Part shown: piece by piece, positions 57,371 to 64,000 of the stretch
Numbering within the stretch: position 1 is the first letter of the stretch
Layout of the letters: each line of letters begins with the position of its first letter
Source of the DNA: Cervus elaphus
Taxonomy: Eukaryota; Chordata; Mammalia; Artiodactyla; Cervidae
Length of the DNA: 64,000 nucleotides
NCBI RefSeq assembly: GCF_910594005.1
Contig: NC_057847.1
Coordinates: forward strand, 20,930,001-20,994,000
Reading direction: 5' to 3'
The notes under the pieces: generated by a model
Seen by the model: the letters and a program-made list of their open reading frames with translations, nothing else
Database searches by the model: none
Told to the model about the DNA's origin: nothing
Translations under genes and position numbers: made by a program

Positions 57371-59938
57371 CCAGATCTGTTTTCAATGTTTTATTATACT
57401 GAGTTTCCAGTTAGGATTCTGTTTGGGGGTAGAGTGGAGGGAAGGTTCTGAAACTCAAAGCAAATTAAAAGTTTGAAAGTATAGATGCTCCCTGACATTT
57501 TACTGCTATAATGTGAGAGTGTGGCATGGGACAGCCCACAATGATGGATACGCTGCCTTGCGTTGAGCCTTGCGGTCCTCACCTGTCAGGTTCCTTCTGA
57601 GTGCAAGAGTAAGGGACGCGTGGTCCTCTATTTGGGGGGAAAAGCACTTCATTTCCACTTTGCTTTACAGAGTGAAGAATACAAACAGGTCCAGATTTCC
57701 GGTTTTGCAATTCTTCCAGCCTGGCGGGGTTTTCTGTTCATCTTAAGCCTCTTTAATTTGTGTCACGGACCTGTTTTGCCTCAGTGTCAGGATGTATCTG
57801 ACTAGTTATTGAACATCCTTTCAAGCTTAGCTTTGACAGAAGGGTTTTGAAAGGATGTCAATCAGTGCATTTGGCTGTTGAGGAGGAATATTGGTTTGTA
57901 AATCAGGAAAGTTCCTTACCTCACTAGTCACTGAGAAAGGCCCTGTGACCTTTTTTTTTAGCCCATTTACCAGAAAAATAGGCAAATATATCACTATTAC
58001 TTAGATTCAGAGACTTAGCACCAATAATTTTTAAAAATTGCGTTTATAATCATCAGCAAGTACTGTTTGGTTATTTGTATGCCTTTTTTTCCCAAGAATA
58101 AAAAGTTCTGTTGTTGTTTTTTTTTAAAGATATTTCTCAGACTTATTTTTGGCTCTGAATTTTATGTTATAGAAGCTTAATCCTAGAGCCAAGTTTGGAG
58201 TGTTCTCAAGCCACTATTTGAAAAAGAAAAACAGGAAAGGCCAGAAAGCAGGTGACCATCTTCTATCTCAGATACTAACCTGTTCGCTGTTCTTCCAAAC
58301 CTCAGGATGGGTATCTTCTTTCAATGTCCTGTAGAATAATCACTTCTCATAAGCTATCCTCAAGTGAATCCCTATCTTGTTTAGTACTTTAGCATTTCAG
58401 TACTTTAGTATTGAAAAACTATTCTTCAGTCCATATTCCTGAAATGGTTTATTCCTTGTTTTATTTCACCCTGAGGAGACAAAGTACTAAATAAAACATA
58501 GGTAACAGGTGACTCATTTATTTTAGTTTCTCTTGGTGAATCCATTTGCTGTTCCCATCACTCTGAATAGTGTTTTTCTTTGGATCAGATAGTTCATTGT
58601 CAACTATGTACACATTGGGCTCTTTGTTGTTGTTGTTTGAAATATGAATATATACCTTATTGAGAAATATAAAGTATAATACTTTGAAGGTAGTAACTTT
58701 TCCACAGAAAATATTAATAGCATTTGCCATCATTTTATTTTTTCTTCTGTGCTATTACAAAATTCAGAATAGAGCTAAATTCTTATTCATACTCTACAAA
58801 GTAGTTTTTCATTTTTCTTAAATATTTTATAACTTTTCTCATAAATTCTCTCAACAGTGCATCTAATAATTTCATGGAAACTTTTTGTCACCTTGTCTTT
58901 GACAGTTGTTACTGAACTTTCAAATCCGTATGCATGCATTGGCCAAAAATTATTTTAGTTATAGGAACATCAGATAATAAGGATAAAATGAAAGCCTTTC
59001 AAGAACTTTCTTTGTGTCTTGATGGAAAAACACCTCTCTCTTCTCATGGTTTCCAGTCATATCTAAGCATTCATTTGTTCAAGAATGAAAACAAACAAAG
59101 AAAAGCATGGGATTTCCTTAAAAGACATAATTTAGATCATTACCTAAATGCCTTTTCCCTACATGGAAAGGAGCAGCTGAATTGGAATTGAGCACGGTCT
59201 GGGCTTCCTTAATACATCATATTAGACAATTAGACTTTCCAAAATGTATTTTTAATCTGAATATGGGTACATACACCACTGAATTTCAGTTCTTAAGTTT
59301 ACTCATTTAATGTTTGAATAGAAACGTCAGACCTGAAGCATTGCTGGGCATGTATGTGTCCATGCAATGAGGTATGAGTAAACCTTCAATTAAATCTCAT
59401 ACCCATTGCAGATATAAATTGAAAGTCTTATTTGTTAAACTGAACTTTTTGAAATGCTCTTTGAAGCGGCTTCTTAAATTACCCAGTAGCATAACTACAG
59501 CTTTGCTGCAACTCTCTTGATCCCTGGCAGTGTGGAAAATCACCAGGCATGTGGAGCCAGCCAGGAAAATGGAACATTTTACATTTGCACTGACCATATG
59601 ATTGCACACAAGGATCTACTGTCAGAGTTAGACATTCAGCTTCAGTAAGGTGCACAGGTCTAATCTTAGGGCACCTCCCATTAACAAAATAACTACTGCC
59701 TGAAAAAGAACTCAAAATATATTCCTTCAGCCTAGAACCATTTAAAAATTATCCACCAGAGTGTTAAGCTGGTTTACCACTAAAGAGAGGGAGATGGTGA
59801 AACCACCCATTCCTTTCCTTTTAGCTTTCTCGCTTGTACCATTTGGAAACTCTAAAGTTCTAAAAGTGTTAACAACATAAAACATTATTTTCTTGTAGTA
59901 TCTTCACAAAAAACTGTTAGAGTTTAGCCAAAATATGT

Positions 59939-60507
59939 GTTGTTGCTCAGTCACTCAGTTGTGTCTGCTCTTTGCGACCCCATGAACTGCAGCACATCAG
60001 GCTTCTCTGTCCATCACCATCTCCCAGAGCTTGCTCAAACTCATGTCCATTGAGTCGGTGATGCCATCCCACCATCTCATCATTTGTCGTCCCCTTCTCC
60101 TCCTGCCTTCAATCTTTCCCAGCATCAGGGTCTTTTCCAAGGAGTCAGTTCTTCCCATCAGGTGACCAAAGTATTGGAGCTTCAGTTTCAGCATCAGTCT
60201 TTCCAATGAATATTCAGGACTGATTTCCTTTAGGATGGACCGCTTTGATCTCCTTGCTGTAAGGGACTCTCAAGAGTCTTCTCCAATACTACAGTTCAAA
60301 AGCATCGATTCTTTGGCATTCAAATTTCTTTATGGTCTGTCTCGCATCTGTACATGACTACTGGAAAAACCATAGTTTTGACTCAGTGGACCTTTGTTGG
60401 CAAAGTAATGTCTCTGCTTTTGAATACGCTGTCTAGGTTTGACATCGCTTGTCTTCCAAGGAGCAAGCATCTTTTAATTTCATGGCTGCAGTTACCATCT
60501 ACAGTGA
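59939..60507 (-). mobile_element. BovB LINE, 5'-truncated, antisense
   Basis: Tail side 'gttgttgctcagtcactcag', then 'ctttcccagcatcagggtct', 'ccttcaatctttcccagcat' and 'gactactggaaaaaccatag', to 'gcagttaccatctacagtga' near the truncation point. Confidence 0.92.
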
Positions 60508-61489
60508 TTAGGAGTAACTCATGGTCATTTTGTTATTCACTGGGAAGTACCAGGCCAACCACACTGTACCAGAAACCCACTAGGAAGGTCTCTAGGTGAG
60601 ATGCATCTGTCACTTAGCTCTCATCCTTAGAGAACTTCTGAAAGCAGATCACCATAGTTTCCCTTTCTCTTTGAGGATATGATGATGCTGGTGGCTCTGA
60701 GATCCAACTGTTGTCTTGGGACTTGGGAGCTGAAGAACAGTCTCTGTGGAGGCCTCACAGATGGCTGTGAAAGCCAAAGAGCATGCGCGTTGCAGTTTTC
60801 ACCAGTTGTATGATTCTGAATTCTGTGTGAATTTCCCTAAATCATGGGATAATGTCCTTATCCTTACATATTTAGTATGATTTTACATGTGAAATTATCA
60901 GAATCACAGTTGTATCAAGGCAGTGAAAATGTACTTAGGAATGATCCATGGTAAAATTGTGTTTCTTTCCCATTCTCCTATTTTATTTTTTTCATAGTAA
61001 AACACTCTGAAAGTACCTTATTAATAACTTTAGAAATACTTGTTCCCCTCACTATCTGAAAGTAGAGAATTACTGCAAAATCTTCCCTAAGTTGAAATGT
61101 TGTAAAGTGAAGAAGCAGTTTCCTTAGGACATATCTTGTTAATAGATGCACAAAATAAATCCAGATAAAGCACAGATGCCCAGACACAAGTCAAAGCTAT
61201 GGCGGCTGGATGCTGAGATGCTGAGTGTAGTTCCTGGGGAAGGAGCTGAGTGGTGCTATTGTTACTGCTTGAGATGCCCACTGCCTCTCTCTATTAAGGT
61301 AATGCTTTATAAAAGCATTTCAAAAGAAATGCTAAACACTATTTTCAAATTTCAGCTTTTATCATAAAAGCAAAAATCCTGTTGGGATTTCTTTCAGTTA
61401 GTGAAAACAGGTACTAATACAGGTCTTTCATAAAACCAAGTGGTGCAAAGCAAACTTTCAAAAGCAGAGAGTACCTGTGTAGGCCTCCC
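60508..61489. other. No recognisable feature (intronic)
   Basis: No repeat family or exon recognised. Confidence 0.5.
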
Positions 61490-61597
61490 CAACTAGAATG
61501 TTGTATTTTTGAAGGCTTGTTCTCTCCTTTATGTCCACCTCCCAAAACAGTGCATGATAGTCATTTAATAAACTATTGTTAAATGAACCAATTTTCA
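61490..61597 (+). mobile_element. L2 LINE 3' end
   Basis: 'aaaacagtgcatgatagtca' then tttaataaactattgttaaa and tgaa match the L2 terminus. Confidence 0.6.
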
Positions 61598-61850
61598 AGA
61601 AAATACAGTGTGTGTGCAAACTAAAAATTATACACTTATAAAAGTGTGGTGTGTTGGAAAGGAGCAAAAATTCCCAAGGACAGAACTGTCTAGGTTGATA
61701 TGAAACACTTAATCTCTGAAAAGTTTACATTTTTTGTTATCAGAGTGCTCTAGAAAGAGGACATTATTTTATGGCAGAAATACACATCTCTAACATTCTA
61801 TATATGTTTCTTTTTTTACTCTTTTAGAAATGAAACCAAGGTGGAATTTC

Positions 61851-61872
61851 TCAAAAAAAAAAAAAAAAAAAA
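61851..61872 (+). repeat. Poly(A) run (about 21 A)
   Basis: Pure A run between tttctc and ctattc. No element body or target duplication was found. Confidence 0.9.
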
Positions 61873-61960
61873 ACTATTCTAAAATGCAGTTTAGTTTCCT
61901 TTCAAAATAGATTCCAGGGTGTTTTTTTCTTACCCTAGCCATCCTTTTTGTCACGGAATG

Positions 61961-62327
61961 TTGTTGTTCAGTCATTCAGTCGTGTCCGACTCTTTGCAAC
62001 TGCATGAACTACAGCATGTCAGACTTTATCCTTCACTATCTCCCTGAGTTTGCTCAAACTCATGTCCATTGAGTCAGTGAGGCCATCCAACCATCTCATC
62101 ATCTGCTCCTCCTCCTCCTCGTGCCCTCAATCTTTCCCAGCATCAGGGTCTTTTCTAATAAGTCAACTCTTCACATCAGGTGGACAAAGTATTGGAGCTT
62201 CAGTTTCAGCATCAGTCCTTCTAATGCATATTCAGGACTGATTTCCTTTAGGATGGACTGGTTTGATCTCCTTGCAGTCCAAGGCACTCTCAAGAGTCTT
62301 CTCCAGCACCACAGTTCAAAAGCAAAC
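61961..62327 (-). mobile_element. BovB LINE, 5'-truncated, antisense
   Basis: 'ttgttgttcagtcattcagt', 'ctttcccagcatcagggtct', 'cagtttcagcatcagtcctt' and 'accacagttcaaaagca' at the truncated end. The flanks gtcacggaat (61950-61959) and gttatggaat may be a diverged target duplication. Confidence 0.92.
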
Positions 62328-62440
62328 TGTGTTATGGAATAGATAATTCTTATTTGATGAATTCCAGAGCTTTTCAAAGAGGGCCTAACAATATGGAATT
62401 TAAGTGAAAGATGTCAGACTTTCTAAATTCATTTTAAGGG

Positions 62441-62470
62441 GAAAAAGAAAGGAAAGAAAAGAAAAGAAAA
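62441..62470 (+). repeat. (GAAA)n-like simple repeat
   Basis: A purine-only run of gaaa and ggaaag units. Confidence 0.85.
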
Positions 62471-64000
62471 TGTATTCTGATCTATACTCTATTTGGTTGC
62501 TTTCAATCGCTGGACTGGCTCCACTTACGTTTTCTACAAGGAATGTTGACCACCACTAGGGAGGCTCTGGAAAGGGCCTGCGTTTCCACTTAATTTCTGC
62601 AGCTATCAAAATACTGCTAATTGTCCATCAGTCTCAAAATACGCAAAGGTCTACAACATTTTGATAAAATAGCAGTAGTAGTACTAGTAGTCATAGTAAT
62701 AGCTTTAGTGGGTCTGAGGCTTGGATCAGTGTGACCTACTATTTTCTTCAGTGTGTTATTTTAGCCTTTATACCAATTCTGGTTGACTTTTTGGTGGAGT
62801 AGTGGTATCCCTGTGGCACAGGAGCACAGCTGATTTTGTTTGCCAGTCACAGTGTGTGGTTTTAGCAAAGAGCTAAATATGGCACTTGGTTGAATCAACA
62901 GTCTGGGGAGTGTGGTGTGTCATTTGTCTTCCTTTCAGGTGACACTGATGGCATTCAGTGGACCCCTGTCAGGATGCTCTGGGTAGGAGAAGCAGTGGCA
63001 GGATGGCAAGTCTCCACTTTAACACATTCCAGATGCAAAAACTCAGGTCTCACCGCATGCTGTTGCAGGGTAACGTTCCATGTGGCTTAGTTTTATTGAG
63101 ACTTCTGATTTGAAATCCAAAGCAGTACTGAGTTGTGTAGTTGAAATAAGGTTGCCAATGATACCTGTTTGTATTTCCTGATCTTTGAGAAAAGGACTTT
63201 GTCTTGGAATAGTTGTGTCTGCTTTGTTTCTATTTAAGTTTTTAAGGATTTGAAACAAGTAAAACAGTCATAATAAAGGCATATGGTCAGAGTTTTTAAA
63301 TATAAAAGGCAAAACCTTTTTTGTAGTAACTTCATAGAAATAAATTGCTCTTCAGTGACATAAGCTATCACTTTTAAAAGTGTCAGTTCCTGAATATTTG
63401 AAGTTCTGATGAGACCCTGTTGTCTTATTCTTTTCCATAAATCCAATAATGGAAAAGGAAAGGATGAAAAATAGTCATTCTTTTTGTACTCCTGTAATTT
63501 GACAATATTGCGATTAAAAAACTGATGCTTTGCCAAACTTCGGGAAAGCCGTAAGTCACAAGGATTTAATTGCTGAGGTCTGCTTTGCAGTAAATCAAGG
63601 ACAGGTGCAAATGATGACCATCACCTGCTATGTATAATCTCTAAGTATTTCTGGAACTTTATTATTATTTTTTTTCTGTATGCAAGCCCAACAGTTACAA
63701 TGGGGAAAGAGGACAGGGAGGCCCCAATTTTTATTTATGGATTTCCTGAAGTAGCACAAGAAGAAATGGACTTATCCTTAGAAGGGCATATGTTGGTCAG
63801 AAAGAAAAAAGCTGAGACTCACTTCTCCAGGAAACTTACTTAAACACCAAGCAGGCCTTCTGTGTAGCTTGACTGGGCAGTTGCCCTTCAGGCTGCAGGA
63901 AATTCTAGAAACATTCCTCCTTTCTTTACAAATCTTACCTCCTACAGCAGTGCTACACACAATATCCATAACTCTGCTTGGTGGTCCATTAGCAGGGAAG
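62471..64000. other. No recognisable feature (intronic)
   Basis: No repeat family or exon recognised. A short tagtag-type run lies near 62672-62702. Open frames here show no recognisable protein. Confidence 0.5.

Larger units (their letters stand above)
53727..59938. other. Long repeat-poor intronic stretch
   Basis: In about 6.2 kb only an L2 end-like piece (54625-54672) and a MIR (57220-57370) were recognised. 55550-56070 is complex, balanced text with no frame and may be conserved non-coding DNA. A local direct repeat of tttaatttgccaat occurs near 55164 and 55187. Open frames (57563-57805, 58934-59191) show no recognisable protein. Confidence 0.45.

Noticed and set aside
58934..59191. 85-codon frame beginning MHWPKIILVI
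   Set aside because: Single frame in AT-rich intron, no recognised family or splice sites.
61851..61872. Poly(A) run as another tail-only insertion
   Set aside because: No matching direct repeats flank it.
1..64000. CRISPR arrays, operons, phage or toxin-antitoxin systems
   Set aside because: The DNA is a vertebrate intron; no regularly spaced repeats or bacterial gene order exist.

Overview
The window is nuclear DNA of a ruminant, almost certainly a bovid (cattle, sheep, goat or a relative). The evidence is the repeat content: many BovB (RTE-type LINE) copies, tRNA-Glu-headed Bov-tA SINEs, Bov-A monomers and a Bov-A2 dimer, plus a ruminant-type L1 3' end. Older mammalian repeats (MIR, L2, MER5A, MER20, Tigger, MLT1) lie among them. 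There are no prokaryotic operons, CRISPR arrays, tRNA or rRNA genes. Repeat family names come from recognised consensus sequence, not from a database run.

One real protein-coding segment was recognised: a short internal exon on the + strand at about 43431-43569. It encodes 46 codons that include the words LPALVR, MMQPSLDIKPF and GLFPNFNT and ends at a textbook gtgagt donor. I recognise it as an internal exon of ZNF385B, a nuclear multi-zinc-finger gene (paralogue ZNF385D as the alternative). The window is therefore read as two large introns flanking this exon. No other exon of the gene was found.

Layout. 1-9 kb: BovB/L1 remnants, an L2 split by a MER20, an MLT1 LTR split by a Bov-tA SINE. 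9-18 kb: mostly old unique sequence with L2, MIR and SINEs. 18-25 kb: MIR, a Tigger, long antisense L2 3'UTR tracts, a MER2-like element and a solo LTR. 25-28.6 kb: BovB-rich, including the longest BovB (about 1.75 kb, decayed reverse transcriptase). 28.6-34.8 kb: repeat-poor, with a possible cassette exon. 34.8-43 kb: an old L1 with a nested BovB tail, MIRs, a conserved-looking AT-rich block at 39.4-39.9 kb, two adjacent LTRs, a composite SINE and an L1. 43-45.4 kb: the ZNF385B exon in repeat-poor DNA. 45.4-53.7 kb: SINEs, MLT1, and a BovB plus an L1 inserted at the same target word. 53.7-64 kb: largely repeat-poor, with two BovB copies near the end.

No new multi-gene system is present. The most interesting signals are: the exon itself; three copies of one target word bracketing a BovB and an L1; a 31-nt 3' transduction on that L1; a set of tiny insertions made almost only of an A (or T) tail between 11-22 bp direct duplications; and a candidate intronic regulatory block with a duplicated ATGCTAAT octamer.
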